64,000 nt of DNA from Sipunculus nudus (taxonomy: Eukaryota > Annelida > Sipuncula > Golfingiida > Sipunculidae), in contig JAPPUL010000081.1 of the NCBI GenBank assembly GCA_026874595.1, positions 386,501-450,500 of the forward strand. Reading direction: 5' to 3'. Shown here piece by piece: positions 1 to 9,368 of the stretch. Each line of letters starts with the position of its first letter. The first letter of the stretch is position 1. A program made the position numbers and the translations under genes. The notes under the pieces were generated by a model. That model saw only the letters and a program-made list of their open reading frames with translations. It made no database searches and had not been told where the DNA came from.

Positions 1-618
1 AAATGGCACGAACAATAAGTTTGTTAAAACAAACTCAAAAGAAAAACCAATTGCAACCAGAAATTCAAATGGACCTGCAGTATTAGCATCATCAAAGAAT
101 GATTTTGGGACCGATAAATACCATACCCTATCGTGAAAACGAGTAAAGTCATGAAAACCATCAAAATATTTGTTGTAATGGCTTAATGTATGCACTTGTG
201 TTTGCACATGTCGCAATTCATCAAGTGATTGCATTTGACAAGCTACCCTAGGACCTTCCCCTCGAAAATGACGACCATTACGCGAAAAACCACGGTGTGC
301 CTGATATTCTAAAGGAGATACTCCTTATACGAATAATTTTAAAGCACTAACATATCTTGGATCTGTTATATTTAGGTGACCATTGCTTTGAGCAAATGCA
401 TCCATAATTGCATATAACTTTTTCTCTTTCTCACCTTGATATTTCCAGTAAGCCTCCATAGTCATTCGAAATGGATCTTGCCAAGCATCCCAATCTTTAA
501 TTTTAATACCTTCGTATTTATCATAAGGGAAAACTTTATCCATTGGTTGATATGTGGTTTCCCACCCTAAACGCGTCATATATTTATAACGATCACGCAT
601 ACTTAATCTCTTTTTCAT
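1..618 (-). pseudogene. dmpN: Phenol hydroxylase large (P3, alpha) subunit, N-terminal part with premature stop; runs off the window
   Basis: This is the diiron oxygenase subunit of a multicomponent phenol/toluene hydroxylase. The frame opens at 618, reads 97 residues, meets TAA at 322-324, and continues open in the same frame to base 1. The diiron ligands lie after the stop: a Glu in SPLEYQ and the DELRH (ExxH) pair. Counted from the start Met with the stop as codon 98, they are E104, E134 and H137, which is the numbering known for toluene-4-monooxygenase TmoA. The stop therefore replaces a genuine codon rather than marking the end of a shorter protein. It follows dmpM by 26 bp and is the fourth gene of a K-L-M-N order. 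A single nonsense substitution or a base-call error are both possible. Confidence 0.82.
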
Positions 619-644
619 AAGTCTTCTCCTTATCTATTAATCTA

Positions 645-911
645 TTAGTTCCAGTAAACTGTAAACTGATCATCATCTTCGTTTAGGTTGCCTCCAAAAG
701 ATATTAATATAAGTTGAATATCCTGTGGCTCCCAATCTCTACCTAAAATACCAGAAACCGTTTCCCTTTTTACTACTAATTTGTTCTCAGCTACAATTCG
801 CACCATTGCCGGCTCATTCTCTACTTCTGCTCCAGGATTATCAGCTAAAATCGCTTCAACAACTGGCCTTGCCTCATCTACATCTTGTAATGCCAGAAAA
901 ACTTTACTCAT
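645..911 (-). CDS. dmpM: Phenol hydroxylase coupling/effector protein (P2)
   Basis: At 88 residues it has the usual length of the MmoB/DmpM family. This small cofactor-less protein docks on the hydroxylase and couples NADH use to oxygenation. The frame is intact, with the acidic, short-strand character of the family and a family-like segment around NKLVVKRETVSGILGRDW (about residues 43-60). Its start overlaps the end of dmpL by 4 bp (908-911), implying translational coupling. Family and position in the K-L-M-N order support the call; activity would need the downstream large subunit, which carries a stop. Confidence 0.8.
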   Translation of the reverse strand: MSKVFLALQDVDEARPVVEAILADNPGAEVENEPAMVRIVAENKLVVKRETVSGILGRDWEPQDIQLILISFGGNLNEDDDQFTVYWN

Positions 912-1951
912 GATATTCTCCCTTTAATTTTAGATGCCATTTTTTCCAATCCACTTGCCGGCTTAATGCCACTTTTTTCTGCTCTTTCTTTAAGTCCAGC
1001 AATAGCGTTTTTTAATACTTCATCTCCATTATCAAATGCAACATTAACTAAAGGCTCTAAACCCAATACTGCCTGTTCTTCCCATCTGGCAAACCATTCA
1101 CTTACTAATTTCTTATTAGCAAGTGATTCAGAAGTAGCAACAGCTATTTGTTTATCAACCCAACGCAATGACTCATCGTACCAATTAACCATAAACTCAG
1201 TTAACATAGAATATGTAGAACCACCTGAAGAATTGACTCTTTTCTCAAATTCACCAAATAAAATAGGATACAGCAAACCATCCATTACTAAATTTTGTGC
1301 AACAAATAATTCAAACCAGTCCTCAACTACTAGGCTATCTTCAACCATTTTACGAACTCCTTGCCAACTAGCATCGTCCATCCATAATGCTTTTGAATCA
1401 TCTAATATTGCAGAATCACCATAAGATAATAATAATCCAATCCTTGTAATATATTGAGCATTACCTAGCCTATCTGCTGCATGCAACATAGCAGCTGAAG
1501 TAATAGCTGTCCCATAACCCATAGCGCATATTTGTGTATTGTTCATATTCGCACCCCACTCAAAGTGTCTTAGAGGCAATATTACTTTTTTGATTTGCTC
1601 TTTTGTATCTTCAGGTATGCTTCCTATTAATTGACGCTTTTCAACAAATTTAAAATTTCGGTCTGCTGAATCTTGTTGTTTAGAACGAGTTATACAATAA
1701 TTGCCATAATAAAATTGTCTAGGATCAAGAAACTTATACCAATCTTCCATATCAATAGCAGTCCGAGACGGATCGTATAACTCCTTTTCTGGCTGCCAAG
1801 TTGGACGGTAATGAAAATTCTCAGTGGCTTGTATGTCTAATACTGCTTCTTCATAACGAGTTGCTGGCTTATCTTCTCCAAAACGCCTGGCTAGGTGACT
1901 ATAAGTATGCCGAACTGGCTCTAATTTCTTTGCTTTAATATCGATTTGCAT
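908..1951 (-). CDS. dmpL: Phenol hydroxylase beta subunit (P1)
   Basis: The 347-residue product matches the normal length of the beta subunit of the (alpha-beta-gamma)2 hydroxylase. This subunit shares the four-helix fold of the alpha subunit but lacks the diiron ligands. Recognisable beta-subunit segments are RPTWQPEKELYDPSRT and DPRQFYYGNYC near residues 50-90, and the GANMNNTQICAMGYG segment near 130-150. The frame is open throughout. It sits 55 bp after dmpK and overlaps dmpM by 4 bp, so it is part of one minus-strand operon. Confidence 0.85.
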   Translation of the reverse strand: MQIDIKAKKLEPVRHTYSHLARRFGEDKPATRYEEAVLDIQATENFHYRPTWQPEKELYDPSRTAIDMEDWYKFLDPRQFYYGNYCITRSKQQDSADRNFKFVEKRQLIGSIPEDTKEQIKKVILPLRHFEWGANMNNTQICAMGYGTAITSAAMLHAADRLGNAQYITRIGLLLSYGDSAILDDSKALWMDDASWQGVRKMVEDSLVVEDWFELFVAQNLVMDGLLYPILFGEFEKRVNSSGGSTYSMLTEFMVNWYDESLRWVDKQIAVATSESLANKKLVSEWFARWEEQAVLGLEPLVNVAFDNGDEVLKNAIAGLKERAEKSGIKPASGLEKMASKIKGRIS

Positions 1952-2006
1952 TCTATCTTCTCCTATGTATCAAATAATGTATTAAATAATGTATTAAATA
2001 AAAAAT

Positions 2007-2282
2007 CTACTCTTTAATACCAGGTTGACCATACCGCCACTTTAATTTATCTAAATCAACTTGTTGTTCTTGTTCTGGAGTTAATTGTTTGACCTTGTGA
2101 CGTGAACAAAACTCTTCAAATTGCTTAATAGGTAATACTAATTCTAAAAAAATTGATGGGTCGTCAAAAGAAAAGTCAAATTCTACAAAAGCATCGTTAC
2201 GCACTCCTGTAACTCGAACATAACAATCCATATTTACTTTTAAAAGACCATATTCTGCGCAGCCATCAACTTGTTGATTCAT
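2007..2282 (-). CDS. dmpK: Phenol hydroxylase assembly protein (P0)
   Basis: This 91-residue small protein is the first gene of the cluster. In Pseudomonas phenol hydroxylases, DmpK helps assemble the active hydroxylase and is not needed for catalysis itself. The segment DCYVRVTGVRNDAFVEFDFSF near residues 19-39 and the size fit DmpK, but assignment rests mainly on position ahead of dmpL-M-N. No regulator gene of the DmpR/XylR type is visible upstream. Confidence 0.72.
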   Translation of the reverse strand: MNQQVDGCAEYGLLKVNMDCYVRVTGVRNDAFVEFDFSFDDPSIFLELVLPIKQFEEFCSRHKVKQLTPEQEQQVDLDKLKWRYGQPGIKE

Positions 2283-2632
2283 TTTTATTTGTCCACAAAA
2301 ATTAAAAAAATCAAGGCAAATCTATTTTACAACTTACCAGGGATACTATAAACTTCATTTAGATTCAAGAGTATTATCGATTTTTTTAAGAATTAGTCAT
2401 ATCTATATCCTAAGCTCAAATTCTAAGTGCAGCTTTGTGCTACTTATAATCTACTATTAAAACAGTACTTACGGCGATTTATAATTCAGGCCTTTCTTGG
2501 TCTATTATTTAACAATTGGCTTTTTTTCGTGGAAAGTAAACTGCTTGCAACTGTCTGCTCTTAAAGTATTAGTATGTTATAAGGCTTTAGTAGTTCAATA
2601 ATTGTACTAGACACTAAGTTGGCAGTTTTTCT

Positions 2633-2776
2633 TTATTTTTTTATCAGTTTAATTAAATCTGCTGTTGAATTAATATTCTTGTGCCTTTTAGAAGATATAG
2701 AATCTGTACCAATATCAATTCTTCTTATTTTAGCAATTTCAGGCGTTACTTTTTTACTTGATGCTTTTTTCCCCAT
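2633..2776 (-). CDS. Possible small hypothetical protein, 47 aa
   Basis: An ATG frame with an AAAGG element about five bases upstream encodes a lysine-rich peptide beginning MGKKASSKKVTPEIAK. It is hydrophilic, has no signal peptide and no family I recognise. In a degenerate AT-rich spacer, an open frame of this size could be chance or the remnant of a larger gene. Confidence 0.25.
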   Translation of the reverse strand: MGKKASSKKVTPEIAKIRRIDIGTDSISSKRHKNINSTADLIKLIKK

Positions 2777-2917
2777 AGCCTTTAAGTTTTGTTAAAAGGC
2801 ATTTCTTCTCTATTCATTGCAAATCTAGCCATTCCAAATAATAATGCATAAAAAATACACCTAAATTCTAAAGGATATATCTAAAATGACCAATATCTAG
2901 ATATTTTCTTAATATGG

Positions 2918-3012
2918 GATCTATTCTTTGCAAGATAAAAATAAAGGTATAGAACCATCTAAGAAAAAGACATCTCCACCTAGATCTATTCTTTGCAAGA
3001 TAAAAATAAAGG
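2918..3012. repeat. Two exact 30-bp direct repeats separated by 35 bp
   Basis: The unit beginning GATCTATTCTTTGCAAG and ending AAATAAAGG occurs at 2918-2947 and again at 2983-3012 without mismatch. The intervening 35 bp are unrelated to the unit. I see no third copy and no cas gene nearby. It may be a local duplication or a pair of binding or recombination sites. Confidence 0.85.
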
Positions 3013-3090
3013 CAAGATATCTATAAAGAAAGCTATTATGATAACTAAATCTCTTGTAAATTAATAAAAATTCATTATGAATAAATTAAT

Positions 3091-6000
3091 TTAAATTTCA
3101 TCGTTTTGTCCATATCCTCCACCACCTGGAGTATGTATAATAAAACTATCGCCTGGCATAAGTATATTTTTAGCATTCCCTTTAAGGTTAATTATAGAAC
3201 CATCTTTTTTTTCAATAAAATTTATTCCCACGGCTCCTGCTTCTCCACCACAAAGGCCATATGGCGCTATTTTACGACTCGATGAAAGAATTGTAACAGT
3301 CATCTTTTCAAGAAAATGTATCTTGCGAATAACCCCATCACCCCCATTCCATTTGCCTTTACCACCAGAGCCTTTTCTTATTGATATTTCTTCAACCCTA
3401 ACAGGATATCTTATTTCTAAAATTTCTGGATCAAGCATTTTAGTATTTGTCATATGACTATGTACAGTAGTACCATTAAATCCATTCCCTGCTCCAGTAC
3501 CACCACATATAGTTTCATAATTTTGGAAGTTCTCATTTCCATAAGCAAAATTGTTCATCGTTCCCTGTGAACATGCAACAATCCCCAGGGCTCTAAATAA
3601 CGCATTTGTTATTGCTTGACTAATTTCAGTATTTCCAGCAATAACTGCTGCTGGATAATTTGGATTAATTATTGTACCTCTTGGAGCTATGATTTTAATA
3701 GGTTTTAGAAAACCTTCATTAAGAGGAATATCAGATTTTATCAATGTTCTGAAAACATACATAGTAGCTGCTTTACAAATTGATAAAGGAGCATTGTAGT
3801 TAAACTTGTCTTGTTTTGATGTCCCACTAAAATCTAAAGTGGCATTTTTTGTTTTTGTATCAACTTTAATATTTAATACTATACTATCTCCGTTATCTAG
3901 TTCATATTTAAGGTCGTGTTTAAAAGAATAATCATTTAAATTTGCAATAGCTTCTCCAACACTTTTTTCTGCATTATTTTGAATATATTGCATGTACTTA
4001 TTAATTACTTCATAGGAATATTTTTTTTGTGCTTTTTCCATTCCTCTTATTCCGGTCTCATTAGCTGCAATTTGGGCTAATAGATCCGCTACATTTTGAT
4101 TAACATTCCTGCATGGATAATCGCCAGAAGATAAGAGTTGCCGCAATTCTTGCTCTCTAAATTGTCCTTTATCTACGAGAAGAAAATTGTCTATCACTAC
4201 CCCCTCTTCATAGATTTTTTGGCTATCAGGAGGACATGAACCTGGAGTTATACCTCCAATATCTGCATGATGGCCTCTAGATGCTAAAATATAAATAATC
4301 TTATTACCTTCATCGTTGAAAACTGGTGTTATTACTGTAATATCAGGCAAATGAGTCCCTCCATTAAAAGGATTGTTAGTCATTAAAACATCACCAGGGC
4401 GCATTTTATTTTTATTAATTTCAAGCATGTTTTTTATACTATCGCTCATAGAACCCAAATGTACTGGGACATGGGGAGCATTTGCTACTAAATTTCCTTT
4501 TGCATCAAATAATGCACATGAAAAATCAAGACGTTCTTTCATATTTACAGAACTTGCAGTTTTTGATAATGTATCACCCATTTCCTCAGCAATTGTCATA
4601 AATAAATTATTGAAAATTTCAAGCATAATAGGGTCTTCCTCTTTAGAAAAAGACAAATCATCATTTGCACAACCAACTTTAGTTAATAGGATTGCCGATG
4701 TTGATATTATCTTTGCTTGCCAGCTTGGCTCTATAATATTGGTGCCAGTTTTTTCCACTATTATGGCAGGACCTATAATTGTTTCACCAATAACCATATC
4801 ATTTCTATTCACTAATTTAACTTCATGCCAAAAACCCATAGTGAACATTTTTACATATTCATAGTTTTTAGTTTTACTTTTATCTGTATTAGCTTTTTCT
4901 AGAGAAGCATTCTTATTAAAGGCTATTCCTTCATTAAATGCTATTGCTTCTGTTGTTAGCATATCAATAATTAAATTATCATATTTGGGTATAAAACCGA
5001 ATCTCTTTTTATGTTTTTCATTAAACTTTTGTATCATATTTTCAACATTATCATCAAATGTGATAATTAAACTTTTATCTGATCCAACTGTTCGAATATG
5101 AGCTTTATTAATTATATTAATTTGATTTTTATTTATTCCTTGTTCTAATAACTCGTTTATAGCTTCTGTATTGATTTTGTTTAATACCTTCAAAGCTTCT
5201 TTATGCTTATTAATTGGTTTTGAAAATTGATGCTGTTTAGTTGCATTTAAATTAGCTAATCCGATGCCAAGAGCAGATAATACACCGGCATGTTGATGTA
5301 TAAAAATTTTCTTAACGCCAAGTACATCAGCAACCTGACAAACATGCTGCCCTCCTGCTCCGCCATAACAGTTAATAACATAATTTTCAACATTATGACC
5401 TCTCTGGATAGTAATTTTTTTTATTGAATTAGCCATGTTTTCTACAGCTATTTTTAAAAATCCTTCTGCTATTTGCTCTAATCTATTTTTTTTATTTTTG
5501 AATGAGGGAATTTGTTTTGCAAGTACATTAAATTTTTTTCTAGTAATAGATAAATCTAATGGTTGATTTGCATCAGGGCCAAAGATTTTAGGAAATTTAT
5601 GAGTTTGTATCTTGCCAAGCAATAAGTTACAATCGGTTATAGTCAGTTCACCTCCCTTACCATAGCAAGCAGGTCCCGGAATTGAACCGGCACTTTCTGG
5701 TCCAACTTGCATTCTATCGTTTTTATATTTTAATAACGAACCACCCCCTGCAGCAATTGTATGCACATTCATCATCGGAATGCTTAACTCAGTATCAAAA
5801 ATTTTATAGTTATATATTCTTTCATATTCTCCTGCATAATGACACACATCTGTTGAAGTGCCTCCCATATCAAATCCGATTATTTTGTCAAATCCATAGT
5901 TTTGGGCAGTTTTTACCATACCAACAACACCACCTGCTGGCCCGGAAAGAATAGCATCTTTACCCTGAAAAAAATTTGCCTCACATAAACCACCATCTGA

Positions 6001-6744
6001 TTTCATAAACAATAAATTTTTATAACCTTTATTTTTAGTTCCAAGAGCACTATCAATTTGATTTACATATGCTCTTAAAACTGGGGAAAGATAAGCATCC
6101 AAGACTGTCGTATAGCCTCTAGAAATAATTCGTTGCACCGGACTTACTTCATGACTTAAAGAAATATGGGAAAAACCAATTTCTCTAGCTAATATCCCGA
6201 TTATTTTTTCATGCTCATTATAATTAAAGGCATGCATTAGACAAACTGCAAGAGTTCTATATCCTTTTTTAAAATATTTTTTCAAGGTTGTTTTAATGTG
6301 ATTTTTATCTAGAGCGACTAATACTTCGCCTGTTGAAGAGACTCTTTCATCAACTTCTAATACTTCCTTATACAAAGGAGTAGGCAAATTAATATTCAAA
6401 TCAAATAACTTCGGCCTTACTTGATATCCAATACTTTGAATATCTTTGAATCCTTTTGTAGTAATAAATAAAACATCCTCCCCTTTCTTTTCTAATAAAG
6501 CATTAGTTGCAACCGTTGTTCCTACTCTTATATTATTTATTATATTTTCTGGAATATTGTCATTTGTATTTATTTTTAATATCTCTTTAATTCCTTGTAC
6601 AGCAGAATCCTTGTATTTCTGAGGGTTTACAGATAGTATTTTTGTAGAGTATACATTCCCTTGAGGCTCACAAGCAATTACATCTGTAAATGTTCCTCCT
6701 ATATCTACCCAAAAGTCCCATAGCTTATTTTTTTTTGATGACAT
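3091..6744 (-). CDS. ATP-dependent 5-oxoprolinase / fused hydantoinase A-B protein
   Basis: The 1217-residue protein joins the two halves of the hydantoinase/oxoprolinase family in one chain. Residues about 1-690 are HyuA-like, with the N-terminal DIGGTFTDVI nucleotide-fold motif, SGPAGGVVGM and DMGGTSTDVCHY. Residues from about 700 are HyuB-like, beginning near DPIMLEIFNNLF, with HLGSMSDSI and NNPFNGGTHLPDI. Length and fusion match 5-oxoprolinase (pyroglutamate + ATP + water to glutamate), though N-methylhydantoinase or acetone-carboxylase relatives cannot be excluded. The frame is complete and AT-rich like its neighbours. It follows the MarR-like gene on the same strand after a 329-bp gap, and its neighbourhood of amino-acid and TRAP importers fits uptake and conversion to glutamate. 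Confidence 0.83.
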   Translation of the reverse strand: MSSKKNKLWDFWVDIGGTFTDVIACEPQGNVYSTKILSVNPQKYKDSAVQGIKEILKINTNDNIPENIINNIRVGTTVATNALLEKKGEDVLFITTKGFKDIQSIGYQVRPKLFDLNINLPTPLYKEVLEVDERVSSTGEVLVALDKNHIKTTLKKYFKKGYRTLAVCLMHAFNYNEHEKIIGILAREIGFSHISLSHEVSPVQRIISRGYTTVLDAYLSPVLRAYVNQIDSALGTKNKGYKNLLFMKSDGGLCEANFFQGKDAILSGPAGGVVGMVKTAQNYGFDKIIGFDMGGTSTDVCHYAGEYERIYNYKIFDTELSIPMMNVHTIAAGGGSLLKYKNDRMQVGPESAGSIPGPACYGKGGELTITDCNLLLGKIQTHKFPKIFGPDANQPLDLSITRKKFNVLAKQIPSFKNKKNRLEQIAEGFLKIAVENMANSIKKITIQRGHNVENYVINCYGGAGGQHVCQVADVLGVKKIFIHQHAGVLSALGIGLANLNATKQHQFSKPINKHKEALKVLNKINTEAINELLEQGINKNQINIINKAHIRTVGSDKSLIITFDDNVENMIQKFNEKHKKRFGFIPKYDNLIIDMLTTEAIAFNEGIAFNKNASLEKANTDKSKTKNYEYVKMFTMGFWHEVKLVNRNDMVIGETIIGPAIIVEKTGTNIIEPSWQAKIISTSAILLTKVGCANDDLSFSKEEDPIMLEIFNNLFMTIAEEMGDTLSKTASSVNMKERLDFSCALFDAKGNLVANAPHVPVHLGSMSDSIKNMLEINKNKMRPGDVLMTNNPFNGGTHLPDITVITPVFNDEGNKIIYILASRGHHADIGGITPGSCPPDSQKIYEEGVVIDNFLLVDKGQFREQELRQLLSSGDYPCRNVNQNVADLLAQIAANETGIRGMEKAQKKYSYEVINKYMQYIQNNAEKSVGEAIANLNDYSFKHDLKYELDNGDSIVLNIKVDTKTKNATLDFSGTSKQDKFNYNAPLSICKAATMYVFRTLIKSDIPLNEGFLKPIKIIAPRGTIINPNYPAAVIAGNTEISQAITNALFRALGIVACSQGTMNNFAYGNENFQNYETICGGTGAGNGFNGTTVHSHMTNTKMLDPEILEIRYPVRVEEISIRKGSGGKGKWNGGDGVIRKIHFLEKMTVTILSSSRKIAPYGLCGGEAGAVGINFIEKKDGSIINLKGNAKNILMPGDSFIIHTPGGGGYGQNDEI

Positions 6745-7073
6745 TATTAAATTATACTCCCTTACCTAAATCAAATATAAAAACGCTAATCGAGCATAAG
6801 TATACTAAAAATTCTAAATAACTTATTTGTTTCTAATTATGTATTCACTTTGCTTATAAAATATATATAATTTATAAATAAAATAAATGCATATATGATA
6901 TTTTTTCTAACTAATATAATTAGAGTGATAATATTTTAAAATGAAGTAACCTTAGTTAGGGAGGTTTTAAATTGTATAGAAAATACTAAAATTTTAACTA
7001 CAAATAATTCATTATTTAAGATAGATAATATAAAAATAAGCACGATTTACAAAGCATTTATGAATTAAATCAA
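6745..7073. other. 329-bp AT-rich spacer, probable promoter region of the oxoprolinase gene
   Basis: The spacer lies between two leftward genes and should carry the oxoprolinase promoter. It consists mostly of A/T runs. I do not see a terminator-like hairpin, a clear palindrome or any coding remnant. Confidence 0.4.
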
Positions 7074-7625
7074 TTATAGCGAAGATGCAGATCTAGATGC
7101 CTGATCATAAATTCCTGACATAGTTCTTAGAATATCAGCAACATCTCTAATATATTCATAATTCAAATCTAACGAATCAATCGTTCTTAAAAGACAATTT
7201 TCTCTAATATTGGCATACTTTTTACAAATATTTTGACCTTTTTCCGTCGAACTATAAAAAATTTCTTTACCTTCTTTTTTGCTTGTAATAAGCTTGTTTG
7301 CAAGTAATTTTTTTATAGCATAATTGACTATATGAATATCTTCAATGTTTAAAGTGAAAGCAATATCTGATATTTTCTTTGGCTTTTTTCTATGATTAAC
7401 GTTATGTAAAATGAGTATAGTAATAGGACTAAAAGAATTTAATTCAGGTTCAGCTGCACGTAAAGCATATGATACCCACCTCGAAAAAGCATTATAAGCA
7501 ACTATTATTGAGTATTCTAATTCACTTGTTTCCCAATCATCTATTCCTGCTAAATGAGAGGAAGAAACTATTGGAATCTTATCAATATCTTTTTTATTAT
7601 GTTTTGTAGGGTAATTTTTCTTCAT
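7074..7625 (-). CDS. MarR-like winged-helix transcriptional regulator
   Basis: The 183-residue cytoplasmic protein matches the group of MarR-type regulators annotated as predicted winged-helix DNA-binding proteins. Recognisable features are ISDIAFTLNIEDIHIVNYAIKKL (about residues 85-107), which fits the recognition-helix region, and the wing segment KEGKEIFYSSTEKG (about 115-128). It lies upstream of the oxoprolinase gene on the same strand and is divergent from the TRAP operon, so it is a reasonable local regulator of either (inference). The spacer to the right contains three palindromes that could be operators. Confidence 0.72.
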   Translation of the reverse strand: MKKNYPTKHNKKDIDKIPIVSSSHLAGIDDWETSELEYSIIVAYNAFSRWVSYALRAAEPELNSFSPITILILHNVNHRKKPKKISDIAFTLNIEDIHIVNYAIKKLLANKLITSKKEGKEIFYSSTEKGQNICKKYANIRENCLLRTIDSLDLNYEYIRDVADILRTMSGIYDQASRSASSL

Positions 7626-7875
7626 TAAAAATTGATGTAAATAAACTCATTATAACATTTAAAAAAATATTTGAATAATAACTTAATAATATACCAAAGC
7701 CTATATTATTAAAGCTCTAGTCTAGAATTATAATAAAATAATGCTATGAAAAGTAATAATAACAAGAGATTATTTTATACTAACGTTAGCTACTATGTTT
7801 GAGAGAATGAGTTGAGAGAATGAGTAGATTAAAAATAAAAGTTCAATATAAGCTAAATAAACTAATAGAACATTT

Positions 7876-7895
7876 TGTAGCAGTATACTGCTACA
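7876..7895. promoter_or_regulatory. Perfect 20-bp palindrome
   Basis: The sequence TGTAGCAGTA followed by its exact complement reads the same on both strands. On the plus strand TTTT follows, so a short terminator is possible, but no plus-strand gene precedes it. A dimeric-regulator operator is the alternative. Confidence 0.45.
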
Positions 7896-8106
7896 TTTTC
7901 AAATAGCACTTTAGTAATTAAAAAAAGCTTTTACCAGCTAAAACAGGACTAAGCTGATACTGAAAAGATTTATATTGAGCTATTTGAATAGCTGTCAAAT
8001 CTAAAGAAAAATACCTGATTATTTCTCCTTCTCCCCCCTTCTCCAAATTTTGCTTCACTAATTCTTGAACGCTTATAATACTTATTTTTCCCAAGCCATA
8101 TTAAGT

Positions 8107-8136
8107 AGTTAAACATAGATTGTTCTATGTTTAACT
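8107..8136. promoter_or_regulatory. Inverted repeat with 12-bp arms
   Basis: AGTTAAACATAG and CTATGTTTAACT form perfect 12-bp arms around a 6-base loop. No T-run follows on either strand, so an operator is more likely than a terminator. It lies between the MarR-like gene and dctP. Confidence 0.5.
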
Positions 8137-8199
8137 AGGATAGAACCTTGAGCATATTATATTAATAATATTATTATAATCTTAACAAGATTTTGCTAA

Positions 8200-8233
8200 T
8201 TTTTTGCTAATTTATTAATAAATTAGCAAAAAA
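8200..8233. promoter_or_regulatory. Perfect A/T-rich palindrome with 15-bp arms
   Basis: The arms TTTTTTGCTAATTTA and TAAATTAGCAAAAAA pair fully around a 4-base loop. The flanking T and A tracts would allow a bidirectional terminator, or an operator about 120 bp ahead of dctP. Confidence 0.5.
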
Positions 8234-8355
8234 TAACTTTTTTTTAAACAAAAATTGTTATAATTGTCATAATTAAAGAGTAGATTTAGTATATAGTTAA
8301 TCTTTAATTATTTACTTACTTTTTTATTTTATTAATTCATTTGGAGGTTATGATC

Positions 8356-9330
8356 ATGAAAAGTTATTTAATAAAGATCTTGGTAATTTCATTTTGTTTG
8401 GTTTTTAGTAAACTAAGTTTTGCAATCTCTTGGAATATGGCTACTCCATATCCTGATGTAACATTTCATACTAAAAATATTCATCAGTTTGTAACTGATG
8501 TCAAAAATCTTACTAACAACAAAATTAAAATAAAAGTACATTCAGCTGCCTCACTTTTTAAACATCCTGAAATTGCAAGGGCTGTTAGAAGTAATCAAGT
8601 GCAATCTGGTGAGTTCTTCCTTTCACTGCTAAATAATGACAATAATATTTTTGGACTTGACTCAATACCATTTTTAGTTACTAATTACGAAGAAGCTAAA
8701 AAACTTTGGGATATACAAAAATTTTATGTTGAGAAGTTACTTGCAAAACAAAATATGAAAGTTTTGTACGCAGTACCTTGGCCACCCCAAGGTTTGTATA
8801 CAAAGAAAAAAATTAATGATATTAGGGATTTGTCCAAACTTAAATTTAGAAGTTATAATTCTAGTTTAGCAAAATTCGCAAGTTTGGTTGGGGCTGTTGC
8901 TACTCAGGTCGAAGTACCAGATATACCTCAGGCTTTTAGCACTGGCAGAGTGGAGGCTATGATTACTTCTCCATCAACTGGCGTGAATTCAAAAGTATGG
9001 GATTACTTATCACACTATACTGATATCCAAGCGTGGATTCCCAAAAATATAGTTGTAATCAATAGAAAAGCTTTCGAAAGATTAAGTGCAAATGAGCAAC
9101 AGAAAATAATCCAAGCAGCTAAAAAAGCAGAACAAAGAGGTTGGGCAATGAGTAAGAAGGAAACTTCTCAAAAGACCCGACAATTAAAAAACAAAGGCAT
9201 TAAAGTTGCTATGCCAAGTGATAAATTAAAATTACAATTACAATCGATTGGTCAAAAAATGATTGAAGATTGGAAAAAAAATGCTAGTGAAGATGGTAAA
9301 AGAATGTTAGAAAAGTACTTGAACAGTTAA
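8356..9330 (+). CDS. dctP: TRAP transporter periplasmic substrate-binding protein
   Basis: This DctP-family protein has an N-terminal signal peptide ending near LSFA followed by ISWNMATPYPD. It binds an organic anion in the periplasm and delivers it to the DctQM membrane pair. I chose the ATG at 8356 because GGAGG at 8343-8347 lies 8 bases upstream; an in-frame ATG at 8350 is also possible. A typical TRAP segment is RDLSKLKFRSYNSSLAKF, then VEVPDIPQAFSTGRVEAM (about residues 150-195), where the ligand-binding arginine region of the family lies. Length (324 aa) is normal. The substrate cannot be read from sequence. Confidence 0.85.
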   Translation: MKSYLIKILVISFCLVFSKLSFAISWNMATPYPDVTFHTKNIHQFVTDVKNLTNNKIKIKVHSAASLFKHPEIARAVRSNQVQSGEFFLSLLNNDNNIFGLDSIPFLVTNYEEAKKLWDIQKFYVEKLLAKQNMKVLYAVPWPPQGLYTKKKINDIRDLSKLKFRSYNSSLAKFASLVGAVATQVEVPDIPQAFSTGRVEAMITSPSTGVNSKVWDYLSHYTDIQAWIPKNIVVINRKAFERLSANEQQKIIQAAKKAEQRGWAMSKKETSQKTRQLKNKGIKVAMPSDKLKLQLQSIGQKMIEDWKKNASEDGKRMLEKYLNS

Positions 9331-9368
9331 GTTTGCTTTAAACTAATTTGAATGCTTGTAAAGATCTT

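Larger units (their letters stand above)
2283..3090. other. 808-bp gene-poor spacer
   Basis: The spacer separates dmpK from the oxoprolinase gene; both genes point left. Its base composition is very AT-rich. I see no recognisable gene apart from one doubtful 47-codon frame (2633-2776) and a pair of 30-bp direct repeats (2918-2947, 2983-3012). The promoter of the dmp operon should lie close to 2283, but I cannot pick out a convincing -35/-10 pair. Confidence 0.5.
7626..8349. other. Palindrome-rich spacer between regulator and TRAP operon
   Basis: This spacer of over 700 bp carries a 13-bp tandem duplication at 7799-7824 (unit TTGAGAGAATGAG), a perfect 20-bp palindrome at 7876-7895 and two further inverted repeats. 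On the minus strand, 8100 to 7918 is an open run of 60 codons ending in TAA. It reads as ordinary protein (for example IIRYFSLDLTAIQIAQYKS) but lacks an ATG, so it may be the tail of a decayed gene. Otherwise I see no gene. The dctP promoter should lie near 8250-8340. Confidence 0.5.

Noticed and set aside
2918-3012. CRISPR array
   Set aside because: Two repeats and one spacer only, no further units on either side, no cas genes; geometry alone is not enough.
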